Both the position numbers and the translations under genes were made by a program. From positions 53,407,806 to 53,471,805 of the forward strand of contig NC_090173.1 in NCBI RefSeq assembly GCF_024679245.1: 64,000 bases of DNA, written 5' to 3'. Every line of letters starts with the position of its first letter. Within the stretch, counting starts at the first letter, position 1. The notes under the pieces were generated by a model that saw only the letters and a program-made list of their open reading frames with translations, was not told where the DNA came from and did no database searches. Of the stretch, positions 11,118 through 22,250 are shown one piece after another. Source of the DNA: Pseudorasbora parva (lineage: Eukaryota > Chordata > Actinopteri > Cypriniformes > Gobionidae).

Positions 11118-11163
11118 ATCACACAAACAGACATTTGGGACTCTGGCGGCGTGGGTATTGAGG

Positions 11164-11267
11164 TCCCCTAGCGTTTCGACGCAGCTCGAAGTTCCCTCGA
11201 GATAGGGAACGTCTCAGGTTACGTATGTAACCATGGTTCCCTGAGAGGGAACGAGACGCTGCGTCGA
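11164..11267 (+). repeat. DIRS internal complementary region
   Basis: Positions 11164-11209 are the reverse complement of the element's left end (6200-6245), and 11210-11267 are the reverse complement of its right end (11456-11513). The two therefore meet head to head at 11209/11210, reproducing the junction of the circular intermediate. The region is thought to template completion of the ends during reverse transcription. Confidence 0.93.
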
Positions 11268-11313
11268 GATGCCATACTCCCGGCATGCCTGTGATCGACT
11301 TGTTCGACTTTTT

Positions 11314-11513
11314 CAGAAGCTAGTGACTGTTTGGTCCGGGCATGCTTTATAGCTTCCTGGTCGATGACGTCACCCGCCCGTGACGTATCGTCCCGCTATT
11401 GGACTGATTACACAAGTGCTTCATGACGTGGCACGCAGAGGCGTCCCCTAGCGTTTCGACGCAGCGTCTCGTTCCCTCTCAGGGAACCATGGTTACATAC
11501 GTAACCTGAGACG
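11314..11513 (-). repeat. DIRS right inverted terminal repeat
   Basis: Inverted copy of the left repeat for about 150 bp, followed by an outer segment (about 11465-11513) that matches only the internal complementary region. The element ends at CCTGAGACG; LINE spacer sequence resumes after it. Confidence 0.9.
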
Positions 11514-11657
11514 ATTTATCAGCAAAATGTTTATTTGCTTGGTTTTGTTTTTTATTTAAAAAAAATTCTTGTAGTCATTTCATTTATCTATTTTCTTATG
11601 TTCGTTATTTTGACTGTGGTGATGGGGTACGAAGGATTATAGGTCTGAATATTAGTA

Positions 11658-14600
11658 ATGAGTTGTACAGACCCTGAAAATGATATAAATGCTAATTTAG
11701 GCATTCATGAAGTTGATGACATAGATTTATTTGACACATCCGATATATTGTTTGACTTGCATAATTTTAATAATTGTAAATTTATTAGACCTAATAAGTA
11801 TGATATTGAGAGAGAAATTGATCCAGAAACCTATCTTTATAATGAACCAAATTGTCAATATTATACAGAAGAACAATTTAATAGTAAAGTTAATATGAAA
11901 CAATCTTTTTCTGTAATACACTTCAATAGTAGAAGTCTATGGAAAAATTTTGTTAAAATAAAAGACTATTTAAATAGTTTCCCAAAGTTCAATATAGTGG
12001 CTGTTTCTGAAACATGGCTAGATAAGGATAAGGTATCACATGTAGAGCTGGATGGATATGAACTGTTTGTAATGAATAGGGAAGACAAAAAAGGAGGTGG
12101 AGTTGCTATTTATGTGGATTCTAATTTGCAATGTAATCTAGTGAATTCTATGTCAACATCAATTGATAATGTCTTGGAATGTGTGACTGTTGAAGTTAAA
12201 ATTGAAAAACGAAAAAATGTAACTGTTAGCTGTATGTATAGGACTCCTGGTTCGCCGCTTGAAACCTTCAATGAATTTATATCAGATTTGTATCAAAGTC
12301 AAAGTGGAAACAGGACTTATATTGTCTGTGGGGACTTTAATGTTAACCTGCTTAATCCGGGAGAGCATAAAGGGACCACAGATTTTATTAACACCTTCTA
12401 TAATATTACATTATTTCCAGTGATAGTAAAACCAAGTAGGATAACAACATCATCAGCAACATTAATAGATAATATTTTCACTAATGAAATGGATCAATTA
12501 GATGCAGGGCTTTTAATAACCGATATTAGTGACCATCTACCAGTTTTTGCAGTTTTCCAAAATGTATTTAAAGAAAATTCCAGGTCAACATATGAGTCTA
12601 GAATTGTGAGACATAGAACACCAGAAGCAATAGAAGTCTTTAAAGAGGAATTGAGCAGGCAAAATTGGGATGAGGTCTATGGTTATGAAAACCCAAATGA
12701 GGCTTATGATATTTTCCTGGAAAAAATATTAAAAATGTATGATAAATGCTGTCCACTTAAATCAATTACAGTTAATAGTAAAATTCAGAAACCTTGGTTT
12801 ACTAATGGCATTATAAAAGCATGTAAGAAGAAAAATATATTGTATCGAAAAATTTTGAAATGTAGAACAACAAATGCTGAAAATAAATACAAAGAATATA
12901 AGAATAAATTAGTAAATATAATTAGAAACAGTAAAAAAGAATATTTTACAAAATTATTGATTGAACATAAACAAAATATACAAGGAACATGGAAAGTGTT
13001 AAATAGTGTAATACATAAAAGAAAATATAAGGGTGAGTATCCGAATCATTTTATCAAAGATAATAAAATTATAAATGATATTAATGAAATCGTAAATGAG
13101 TTTAATGATTATTTTGTTAAAATTGGTTATAAATTAGCAAATAAAATAGTGGATCCACAAATTAAATCTATGAGTATTGATTCTATACATAAGAGCTCAA
13201 ACTCATTTTTTTTAAGCCCAACTAATGAAAATGAAATATTACAAATTGTGAGAGATTGCAAAGGAAAAAAATCGGTAGATAAAAATGGGTTGGATATGTG
13301 TATAGTTAAGAAAATAATGTATGACATTGTTCAGCCTTTTACTTTTATTTGCAACCAGTCATTTAAAACTGGTATCTTTCCAAATGAAATGAAAATAGCC
13401 AAAGTTCTCCCACTGCACAAAGATGGTGACAGGCATTTGTTTTCTAATTATAGACCCATTTCTTTGCTTTCCCAATTTTCTAAAATATTAGAAAAATTAT
13501 TTGTGAAAAGGCTGGACAATTATATAGAATTAAATAATATTTTAACAGAACAACAATTTGGTTTTAGAGCACAGAGGTCCACAACAATGGCAGTTATTAA
13601 TTTAGTTGAACATATTACACAAGCAATAAATAAAAAACAGTACACCTTTGGAATTTTTTTAGATTTACAAAAAGCCTTCTACACAATAGATCACAATATC
13701 TTATTACATAAATTGCAAAAGTATGGTTTCAGGGGGATAGCACATTCGTGGGTTGAAAATTATTTGACAGATAGACTTCAGTATGTGCATATAAATGGTG
13801 TAGAGTCTAATTTGCAGAGAATAAGTTGTGGAGTTCCACAAGGCTCGGTGTTGGGACCCAAGTTATTTTTGCTCTATATTAATGAGATTTGTAAGGTGTC
13901 TGATGTACTCAATTATATCTTGTTTGCTGACGATACCAGTGTTTTTTGCTCAGGTCCAAATCTGGAAGAGTTGGTAATGGTAGTGGAGAGAGAACTGTAC
14001 AAACTAAAGAGCTGGTTCGATTCAAATAAATTATCTTTAAATTTATCTAAAACAAAAAAACCCATGGTATTTAGTAATAAAATTATAGAAAATGATATTA
14101 AACTTAAAATTGATAATAATATATTAGAAAGAGTTAATTACATTAAGTTTTTAGGAGTGATTATAGATCATAAAATGGCATGGACATATCATATACAAAA
14201 TGTTCAAAAGAAAATATCAAAAACAATTGCAATTTTATATAAATTGCAATATATTTTGAATAAAAGTGCATTATATATATATTGTACAGTACTCTCATCA
14301 CTCCATATTTAACATATGGAATAGAAATCTGGGGAAATACATATACATCTAGAACTACTCCAGTTTTTCTATTACAAAAAAAGGCAATAAGAATAATCAC
14401 ACATTCTCCATATAATACCCCAACAAATTCTTTGTTTACTGAGCTGAAAACATTAAAATTCTATGATATGGTAGATTTGTATACTACTATATTGGTGTTT
14501 AAGGCAAGGCAACACTTACTCCCACAGTCCTTGCAAGCTATGTTTTATTTGAGAGACAGTAATTATGCTCTTAGAGGGACATATGTGTTTGATAAACCAT

Positions 14601-14749
14601 ATTGTAGAACCAATTTAAGAAGAAACTGCCCATCAAATAAAGGTGTTCAGGTGTGGAATAGCTTCCCTGATGAATTAAAAAAGGCTAATTCATTAATACA
14701 GTTTAAAATAATTTATAAAGGACTAGTTATGAAAAAATATAACAAATGA
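11658..14749 (+). pseudogene. LINE ORF2: endonuclease and reverse transcriptase, frameshifted
   Basis: ATG at 11658. An APE-type endonuclease occupies about residues 80-310, with S-E-T-W-L-D, G-D-F-N-V-N and I-S-D-H-L-P motifs that nick the target. The reverse transcriptase follows at about 570-830, with N-Y-R-P-I-S-L-L, G-V-P-Q-G-S-V-L-G and the catalytic F-A-D-D (13923-13934). The first frame ends at 14310-14312, but the conserved C-terminal part resumes in another frame from about 14282 (L-I-T-P-Y-L-T-Y-G-I-E-I-W-G-N), so one frameshift near 14285-14300 breaks the gene. Domain order and motifs fit the CR1/L2 (Jockey) superfamily. Codon use is very AT-rich compared with the GC-rich DIRS genes upstream. 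Probably inactive. Confidence 0.88.
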
Positions 14750-15129
14750 TGATGGCAATGATGACTGATGGTAGTGGTAATGGAAATGATAATGATAATA
14801 ATAATAAATATGAAAAATATAATAATAACGATGTATGTTCTTCCAAACACACATTGAGAATATCTTATATTTGATGTATTAAATTAATGTCAATTAGTGC
14901 TGCTTGTGTGGAGTTAAGGGTAGGCATAATAAGCTTTAGCTTCAGCCTAAACCTTTGGTCAATAAGAGTGTAAACTTTATTTTATTTTTTATTTTGTTTA
15001 AAAAAAAAAAATGTGTATTTATTTCATGGTTATGTATGTGTGCATGCATATGCAGTATTGTATGTATGTACCCATATGACTAGTGCTATTTTGTGTAAAA
15101 TGATTGCAACTGTTGTAATAACTAAATAT

Positions 15130-15430
15130 ATTTGTATTATATCATATGATTATAATCATATTTTTATTATAAATATGATGTAACCTCTAAGATGGACACC
15201 CAACTTAAGATATTTACCAGCTGAATCTTAACCATGTCATGTCAACAAATGGAAGTCAGTCAGCTGTTTATTATCAGGTTAAATATGCCTTTTACCCCAA
15301 ATACCATACTTTTACATATTCTGTTATTAAAAAAATGTTGCCTATGATTTACATAAATCATAAACAAGACCTTTGACTCAAAATATATTCAATAATTTTA
15401 GTGATTCTCATTTGCTCCTTAAATCTCCAA
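15130..15430 (+). repeat. NLR-intron-like sequence, right piece
   Basis: Blocks such as TATCATATGATTA, GGTGGACAC/GATGGACAC, ATCTTGTCATGTCA-like and CTGTTTATTATCA match 36563-36736 of the NLR intron in order. The match then jumps to 45380-45485 (CCTTTTACC, TTCTGTTATT, AAGACCTTTG, CAAAATATA). The piece lacks the transposon stack found between those points in the NLR gene, so it preserves the empty site. Homology ends before the exon at 45544 would begin. Confidence 0.65.
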
Positions 15431-16391
15431 TAAAAAATAAAAATAGAAAAGAGATCAAATTAGCCCAGAATCGACTTTTTGGAAGAATAATTAGAACAAC
15501 ATAAATTTAATTAACACGAAAGCCTAACAATTGTATTTACAGTATGATTGTAAAAGGTTTGTTATTCATTCTCTATATTAAGATGATACTCAACCCCTTT
15601 ATAGTGCCCCTTTTTTTTGGTTTGGGCCACTGCCCCTCAAAATGTCTGTGCACGGCCCTGCACACACACACACACACACAGATACAGCGGTTCTCGAGTC
15701 AGATCGACCGGTTGCAACGGATCACCGGTACAGAATCGAGAACCGTTTCTATCGGACACGTTCGATCTTTCGGACATGTTAGATTCTGAGAACCGGTGAG
15801 CTGAGATACTGAACATGCGTGAGAGCGGCGTAACCGAACTGCTTCTCTCGGACTGGGACAGCTGATGCTAGTGCAGAAATCTAAGACACAAATTTGCTTT
15901 TTAGCTTCACAAGGAGATCTTTAAACAGTGCGGAATAGCCAAAATGGCAATTATGGTAGACAAGGGCTTCCTGATTAGTGAGTGTGTCAAGTGCAAAGTG
16001 TACTGTCCACCATTCCTGTCTAAGGTAAAGCAGATGCCAGCACATCAGGTGAAAGAAACACAAGCCATAGCGCGACTGCGAGTGCATGTGGAACGTGTCA
16101 TCAGGAGAATCAAGCAAAACAAGCTGTCTGATAGTGTCATCACACTTTCCCACACTGGTAACATAACCGTGCGTTCACACCGCCGCCGGCGAGAGCGTCA
16201 AAATTCGCTCTTGCCGCCCTGCCAACAACGCTGTAGAAAGCTCCGTGGACGTGCTGCCGCTCTGACGTAGATCGAATGTTTTTTCTTTTTTTAAACTGTA
16301 TTTAAAGAGGCCGCAAATCAAACAAGCATGTTGATGGATATACTGACTGTTGTGTTTGTGTATTTGTCAGGAGATGGCGCTATAGTTCACC

Positions 16392-16561
16392 TGTTGTTAC
16401 CTATAAAAGGTGTAGAGTAAGAATGGAAGGGTTGTTGCACCTGCTGTCAATCATGTAACCATCTGGAACTGTTGCTTTGTTTGTCCTGCTTGTGGACTGA
16501 ATAAACACTTGAGAATTGGGAACTTTCTTGTCCTCATGCTTACCTGAAGCTAAACATAACA
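16392..16561 (+). repeat. 5' LTR of the Gypsy element
   Basis: Contains a TATA-like TATAAAAG at 16402-16409 and an AATAAA polyadenylation signal at about 16500-16505, with the terminal TG...CA. Nearly identical to the 3' LTR. Confidence 0.9.
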
Positions 16562-16597
16562 AATTGGCGACGAGGATTTTGCTGTCCTACATGAAAG

Positions 16598-19500
16598 ATG
16601 TCTGCAGTTGCTTCTTTTCCTACGCCATACTTACCATGTCTGGGTGAGCCGTCTATTCCCTTTGAAGTCTGGTTGAAGATGTTTGAGAACTATTTACTTG
16701 TCATAAATGCATCAGGAGATGAATGGCCAGTTGCAAGAAAGCGAGCTTTGTTTCTTCATTGCCTAGGAACAGAAGGTCAGAGATTATTCTATACTTTACC
16801 AAATCAAGGAGAGACAATGAAGGATGCTATTAAGACTTTAAAACTGCACTTTATTCCTCGACGTCATGTTGTTGCTGAGCGTCATGCATTCAGAAAACGA
16901 ATTCAAGCCTCAGGGGAAACAATTTTGCAGTATGTTGCTTCTCTTCGGGACCTAGCAGCCACATGTGAGTTTGCATCTAATGATGATGAGATGTTGCGAG
17001 ATCAATTAGTGGAGAATGTAAACAGTCATCGTATTAGAGAACGTCTGCTATTAGAGACTGATTTGACTCTTAACAAGGCTATCACGTTTGCTACGCAAAT
17101 GGAGGCTGTTGGTGAACAAGCTAAACTTTTTTCCAATCTGAATTCAGAACCTGTTCAAGCAATACAAGTGACTGGTGTGCCTGCTGTTGATCGTTACACA
17201 AGACAATCACCTTTGAAACCTCTGGCTGTGCCTTCAAAGTCGTCTGCTACTCTCTTGGCTCGTGCATGTTACCGCTGTGGATCTACCAGGCATCTTGCAA
17301 ATGATCCCAGATGCCCTGCAGTTTCTGTAAAGTGCAATAATTGTCAAAAGGTGAGACATTTTTCCAGAGTGTGTCGTTCACAGCGAACACGTTCTGTCCA
17401 TGAGATTGAATTGCCAGAGCTTCAGATTCTTTACATGCATGATTCAGTATCTAATAAGATAAAGTGCATTACTACTATCATGACTGCATCAGCTTCTGTA
17501 CCTGTGGAGTTGATTGTAGATTCTGGATCTTCAGTTTCTATTCTGCCCAAATCTTTGTATGAAAAACACTTCAAGCAAGATGCCTTGCTGCCTCCTGCTG
17601 TTAAATTGGTAACGTATTCACGAGATCCAATACCAGTGCTTGGCTGTCTACCTGTTACTGTTACTAGAGATGATATGAACTGTAATACGTCAATATTCAT
17701 TGTTGAATGTGGCACAGCTCTTCTTGGAATGGATTTGATAAATGGATTGCATCTTAAGTTTGAAGGTTCTTCTATTCTTCCAGGACATGTTCAGTCTTCA
17801 GTTCCTGTAATGCGACTTTCTGCTTCTGTGCCTGTTGGCAAGCTAGGATGTGCAAAAGGCTTTGTGCATAAGGTGAAAATTTCTCCAGATGTAAAACCTG
17901 TTCGTCAGAAACTCAGAAGGTTACCATTGTCTGTTCGAAATGCTGTTAGTGATGAACTGCAACGTCTTCTTGACCTGGGTGTTATTGAACGAGTGGATGC
18001 TTCGCAGTGGATTTCTCCAATTGTAGTTGTTCAGAAGAAGACGGGTGGCATTCGTATGTGTGTAGATCTGAGAGAACCAAACAAAGCTGTTGTTGCAGAT
18101 TGTTATCCGTTGCCCCATACTGAGGAGATGATGTCTACGCTGTGTGGAGCAACTGTCTTTTCTACAATTGACTTAGAGAATGCTTACTTCCAGCTTTTGT
18201 TACATGAAGAAAGTCGTGATCTGACTGCATTTTTTACCCATGAAGGGTTATTCAGATTCTGTCGAGTACCTTATGGCCTTGCCTCAGCTCCGTCTGCATT
18301 TCAGAAAATGCTAGCAACTGTACTGCAAGGGTTGCCAAATGTGGCTAATTATCTGGATGACGTTATTGTCTGGGGACACACAAAAAGTGAACATGATCAC
18401 ATGCTTAAAGTGGTTATTCAGCGTATACATGATGCAGGCTTACAGTTGAATGAGTCAAAGTGTCACTTTAACAAAAGCAGTTTGCGCTTTCTTGGTCATA
18501 CTGTATCTGCACAGGGTATTTGCCCAGATGAGGATCATCTTAGTGCAATGCTTCATGCTCCTGTTCCTAATGATGCACATCAGCTCCGTTCCCTTCTTGG
18601 ATTGTTGTCATGGTACAATAAGTTCATTCCAAATTTTGCCACAGTAGTAGAACCATTGCGTGCTTGCATTAGACAAGGTTCTGAGTTCAGTTGGTCAGAT
18701 GAAGCTCAGAAGAGTTTCAGTACTGTAAAGGAGTTATTGCTTCAAAGCCCTGCTTTAGCATTGTTTGACCCTAACTTGCCCACTGTCGTTTCAACAGATG
18801 CATCAGATTATGGACTAGGTGCTGTATTCTCTCAAATCCATGAAAACAACACAGAGCGTATTGTTGCGTTTGCTTCAAGAACCTTGTCTACTTCTGAACG
18901 AAAATATTCAACGATTGAAAAGGAAGCTTTAGCATGTGTCTGGGCTGTTGAAAAATGGAGAACTTACCTCTGGGGTTGAAAATTTCTTCTACGTACAGAT
19001 CATCAGGCCTTGACAGTGCTTCTCTCCTCTAAAGGTTCAGACCGCGCTGGAATGAGGATAGCGCGTTGGGCAGAGCGTCTCTTGTGTTTTAACTATGAGG
19101 TTAATTATTATCCAGGCTCTAAAAACCAGGTTGCTGATTATCTTTCTCGCCTACCCTTGCCGGCTTCTGATGAGGATCTTTCTGATACTGAGCCTGAGTT
19201 TGTTGCATTTCTGTCTTCTGAAATGTCTGCTGTGTCTCCAACTGAATTTGCTTCTGCCTCTGCCTCATGCTCCGAAATGACTGCGCTACGTGCTCAGATT
19301 GTTCGTGGATGGCCTTTTTCATCAGCGGCTGTGGATGTTGTTTTACGTCCATATTTTCAAGTACGTGATGAACTTGCTGTGCAAAAGGACTACGTGTTTA
19401 GAGGGTCACGTCTGGTTGTTCCCGTTTCATTACGACATGTCTTGGTGAGTCTGGCTCACGAAGGTCATCAAGGAATAGTGCGTACGAAGCAGCGCATTCG

Positions 19501-20431
19501 TGAACTTTATTGGTGGCCTGGTATTGACTGTTTGGTTAAGGAGCAGATTAAGAATTGTGAAGTTTGCTTGTCTTCTGATAAGACTACAACTCTCCGTGTT
19601 GCACCGTTACAACCTGTACCTTTTCCATCTGTGCCATGGGAAAAAGTGGCTGTTGACATTGTTGGCCCATTTGAAACCGCTACTTGGGATTGTCGGTACA
19701 TTATGACATTAATTGACTATCATAGTAAGTGGCCAGAAGTAGCATTCACTTCTTCAATCACAAGTAAAAATGTGATCAACTTCTTGACATCAGTCTTCAG
19801 CAGATTTGGACATCCTCATTACATTGTATCTGACAATGGATGTCAATTTAAGTCAGTGGAGTTTGCAGCATTTCTGAAAGAGAGAGCTATTCAACATCTA
19901 CATACGTCAGTGTATCATCCAGCTGCAAATGGAGCTATTGAAAGATTCCATAGAGTACTGAAGAGTTCTATTCAATCAGCGATTCTGTCTGGAAAGCCAT
20001 GGAAATCAACAGTTACAGCATTTCTTCAAACTTACCGTGCTACTCCCCATTCTGTTACTGGACGGTCTCCTTCTGAGTTGCTCTGTGGCAGGAAAATGCG
20101 CACTCGCCTTAATGTCCTTCCTCCTCCTATCATTTGTAAGAATGCTGATGTGAGTCAGAAAGTGGCATTGTCCCAAAAGAAGATGAAAACATACACAGAC
20201 CTCAAACGAAGAGCTTGTACTCCTGAGTTCAAACCAGAAGATTGGGTGCGTATAAAAATTCCAGTTCATGTTCCTAAAGGACATCCTAGATTCTCAAAGC
20301 CTCTGAAAATTGTGCGTCAACTTGGTCCATGTACTTACCGGTTGACAGATGGGAAAACTTGGCATGCGTCTCATCTGTCTCCAGCTTGTGCACCTGTTCA
20401 CCTGTTGTTACCTATAAAAGGTGTAGAGTAA
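16598..20431 (+). pseudogene. gag-pol: Gypsy gag-pol polyprotein, one nonsense codon
   Basis: ATG at 16598. The order is: a gag region of about 220 residues; zinc knuckles (C-Y-R-C-G-S-T-R-H, then C-N-N-C); an aspartic protease with V-D-S-G-S; reverse transcriptase with the catalytic Y-L-D-D near 18350; RNase H with T-D-A-S-D; an HHCC zinc-binding N-terminal integrase part (about 19457-19570); and an integrase core with Asp in V-D-I-V-G-P, Asp in V-S-D-N-G and Glu in A-I-E-R-F. A TGA at 18977-18979 interrupts the RNase H region; the frame is otherwise open and unchanged to the TAA at 20429-20431, which lies inside the 3' LTR. The protein is thus broken at one point only. No chromodomain was recognised. 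Confidence 0.9.
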
Positions 20432-20572
20432 GAATGGAAGGGTTGTTGCACCTGCTGTCAATCATGTAACCATCTGGCACTGTTGCTTTGTTTGTCCTGC
20501 TTGTGGACTGAATAAACACTTGAGAATTGGGAACTTTCTTGTCCTCATGCTTACCTGAAGCTAAACATAACA
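20403..20572 (+). repeat. 3' LTR of the Gypsy element
   Basis: Near-perfect copy of 16392-16561 (one visible difference, in the stretch CATCTGG-C/A-ACTG). The last nine codons of the polyprotein and its stop lie in its first 30 bases. Confidence 0.9.
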
Positions 20573-20972
20573 CTGACCACAAGTAGGGTATAAATTAACT
20601 TCATGAAATCGTTTAAATGTGAAAGTAAGAATTAATTGCACACCCGCAACAACGAGCGTTCTAGCGCCTATAAAATAGTGTTGCGCGACTTCTTAACAAA
20701 TTACACATCACTATGAATGATCTTGTCATAATTGATAGGGAAACCCGCACAGCAATGATCAACCTCTCCTACAAATTGCTTGGGAACTAATGTGATCGGA
20801 ACCAAAGTTTACAGGCCTGCGTTCTCTGGATTTCTCTCAAGCGGAGCACTTCTATATTCTGACTGGTTGCCGCCTGTTGCCGCCGAACCGCGTCATAGCT
20901 CATTACCATAAAGTTGAGCTGATTTCAACTCTCCTCGACGCCCAAATCGTCCAAGACGCGGTGTCATGACAA

Positions 20973-21417
20973 ATCCTGTCCCCCTGTGAAATCGTGTCCG
21001 CTGGTAGCGGTTTTAAATGCCTGATCAAAAGTTGTTATACATGATTCTGGACAATTAATTGTTTGAAAATAACTAAATAATAAACTAATAAACTATAAAT
21101 TCATTGCCATAATAAGTACACACGCAAAACATTTATTTAAAATATTTAATTGATTGCTATAATGGGAGCAAATACATGTTCTGAATTATATACTTATATA
21201 AGCACTTATAGCTTCAGTTATATACTACTAATATATGAAACATATGCTTTGTAAGACATTAAAGACTATTTTAACACAATTTAAACAGCAAAAATCAAAA
21301 CGCGATTGTGTAAGAATTGTAATCAGGCTCTGAACAGATTACCTATTAAAATTTCTTTCAGCCAATAGAATCGCTCTTGGGGTCCTTGCGGACACGATTT
21401 CACAGGGGGACAGGATT
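20973..21417. repeat. Inverted-repeat element inside the Harbinger-like element
   Basis: ATCCTGTCCCCCTGTGAAAT at 20973 and its reverse complement ending at 21417 form a 28-bp inverted pair about 390 bp apart. There is no coding capacity and no clear target duplication. It may be a MITE or a subterminal feature of the enclosing element. Confidence 0.6.
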
Positions 21418-22250
21418 TTTCCAAGGGGGTAATCTAGCGCTCGGAAAGCGTTCCACCCCTAGGGGCTGCCATTGCTAACCAAGCCATCACCTGCTGTTAG
21501 CATCCCATTGACTCCCATTCATTTTTGAGTCACTTTGACAGTTAATAACTTTACATCTGAGGCGTTTAAAGACGCCATTTGTCCATTGTTTATTTCTAAA
21601 GAAACACGACAATGCATAAAAGGCTCCGTTACCTTGTATCTTACACTATCGCCCCGTAGAAGCTGTTTTTGTAAAAATAGGCTAACTATTGCATCATAAC
21701 CAACGCGACTCTGTCGCACAGTTGAGAAATTACCGTATAGACCTGAGGAGACGCTCGCAGGCAATCTTCTACTGTCTATGAGACAGTCGGGGGGACGTGG
21801 AGACATAAAGTCTGATAAAGTCAAGGGGGAAGAATGGGGAGAAGCCCGTAGTGAGCCAAAAGCAACGGGAGAAAATATTTAAACAACGTGATTCAGCTTT
21901 CACTTTCCACATCTACTAGAAGACCTACAGCTGTCAGACAGGAGGCTCACGTCACATCTACGTCGTCAAGCTCAGTCTGAGCCTGCGCAGTTCGCTCAGC
22001 CATCAGGAAGTGAGTGCTCCTATACTGACATCACTTAACGCCGTAGAAGGCAATGGGATCCCTCCGTCCATTTCTTTTACTATCTATGGATTTTTCATGA
22101 CACCGGCTCCCATTGAAAATGAATGACTTCCGGCCAGCTTGACGCTCTCGCCGCCGGCGGTGTGAACGCACAGTAAGTCAACTTTTTACAGTTGCATGCC
22201 TTTTGTCCAATTATCAAAACAAGGCATTAGTTAAGACATGGGTCAAATAA

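Larger units (their letters stand above)
6200..11513 (+). mobile_element. DIRS-type tyrosine-recombinase retrotransposon, structurally complete
   Basis: The element has the full DIRS architecture: inverted terminal repeats (6200-6375 and 11314-11513), a gag-like ORF, a reverse transcriptase-RNase H-methyltransferase-like ORF, a tyrosine recombinase ORF, and an internal complementary region at 11164-11267. The internal region joins the reverse complements of both outer ends back to back, as expected for the circular replication intermediate. There are no LTRs, no DDE integrase and no clear target duplication, all typical of DIRS. It interrupts the spacer between ORF1 and ORF2 of a LINE. Gag carries one nonsense codon; the other ORFs look intact, so the insertion is fairly young. 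Confidence 0.93.
5807..15130 (+). mobile_element. 5'-truncated CR1/L2-group LINE, split by a DIRS element
   Basis: The C-terminal part of a LINE ORF1 lies at 5807-6001, and an endonuclease-reverse transcriptase ORF2 at 11658-14749. Between them, the DIRS element 6200-11513 sits inside the inter-ORF spacer. The 3' UTR (14750-15130) holds GAT/AAT-rich simple sequence and a motif GGTAGGCATAATAAGC often seen near 3' ends of this type. NLR-intron-like DNA flanks both ends. Exact ends were not resolved; the 5' end is truncated within ORF1, and no target duplication was identified. Confidence 0.7.
4974..15660. mobile_element. hAT-type terminal pair enclosing nested elements
   Basis: The left end reads CAGGGCCGTGCACAG and the right end is its reverse complement, CTGTGCACGGCCCTG; both ends continue into a shared GGCAGTGGC/GCCACTGCC subterminal motif. 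Eight bases on each side read CACACACA, which fits an 8-bp hAT duplication but lies in a (CA)n tract and so proves little. A possible start exon (ATG at 5306, donor-like GTAAAT at 5335) lies near the left end; no transposase body survives. The interior holds NLR-intron-like DNA, a LINE and a DIRS element, so most of the 10.7 kb is secondary content. Confidence 0.6.
16392..20572 (+). mobile_element. Ty3/Gypsy LTR retrotransposon, very young
   Basis: Two 170-bp LTRs (16392-16561 and 20403-20572), both starting TGTTG and ending AACA, differ by only one base that I can find. They flank a single gag-pol frame with the Gypsy order protease, reverse transcriptase, RNase H, integrase. TTGGCGACGAGGAT just inside the 5' LTR is the likely primer-binding site. 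Seven more bases (GTTCACC) are shared upstream of both LTRs, so the true LTR start may be slightly earlier; no clear target duplication was seen. The element lies inside the Harbinger-like element. No envelope gene is present. Confidence 0.92.
16167..22173. mobile_element. Harbinger-like non-autonomous element with TAA duplication
   Basis: The ends are about 35-bp inverted repeats, C-C/T-GTGCGTTCACACCGCCGCC and so on (left 16167-16201, right 22139-22173). TAA stands on both sides (16164-16166 and 22174-22176), matching the TWA target of PIF/Harbinger elements. Removing the element and one TAA restores the reading frame of the host transposase gene, which fixes both ends exactly. It has no transposase of its own; its interior carries a Gypsy element and another small inverted-repeat element. 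Confidence 0.85.
15881..22250 (+). pseudogene. DDE_Tnp_4-type transposase 3' exon, split by a 6-kb insertion
   Basis: An acceptor-like TTTTTAG at 15896-15902 is followed by an open frame through I-M-V-D-K-G-F-L, Q-A-I-A-R-L-R-V-H-V-E-R and V-I-T-L-S-H-T-G-N-I, the C-terminal half of a PIF/Harbinger or ISL2EU DDE endonuclease (the V-D-K-G block carries a catalytic Asp). At 16166 the element 16167-22173 intervenes. Coding resumes in the same frame at 22177 as S-Q-L-F-T-V-A-C-L-L and ends K-T-W-V-K at a TAA at 22248-22250. Upstream exons are absent, so this is a truncated transposase gene later broken by another transposon. Confidence 0.78.

Noticed and set aside
13127..13327. Minus-strand frames within the LINE
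   Set aside because: Antisense shadows of the AT-rich reverse transcriptase ORF.
16598..20431. Endogenous retrovirus
   Set aside because: There is no envelope ORF, and the domain order and short LTRs fit a Ty3/Gypsy retrotransposon.
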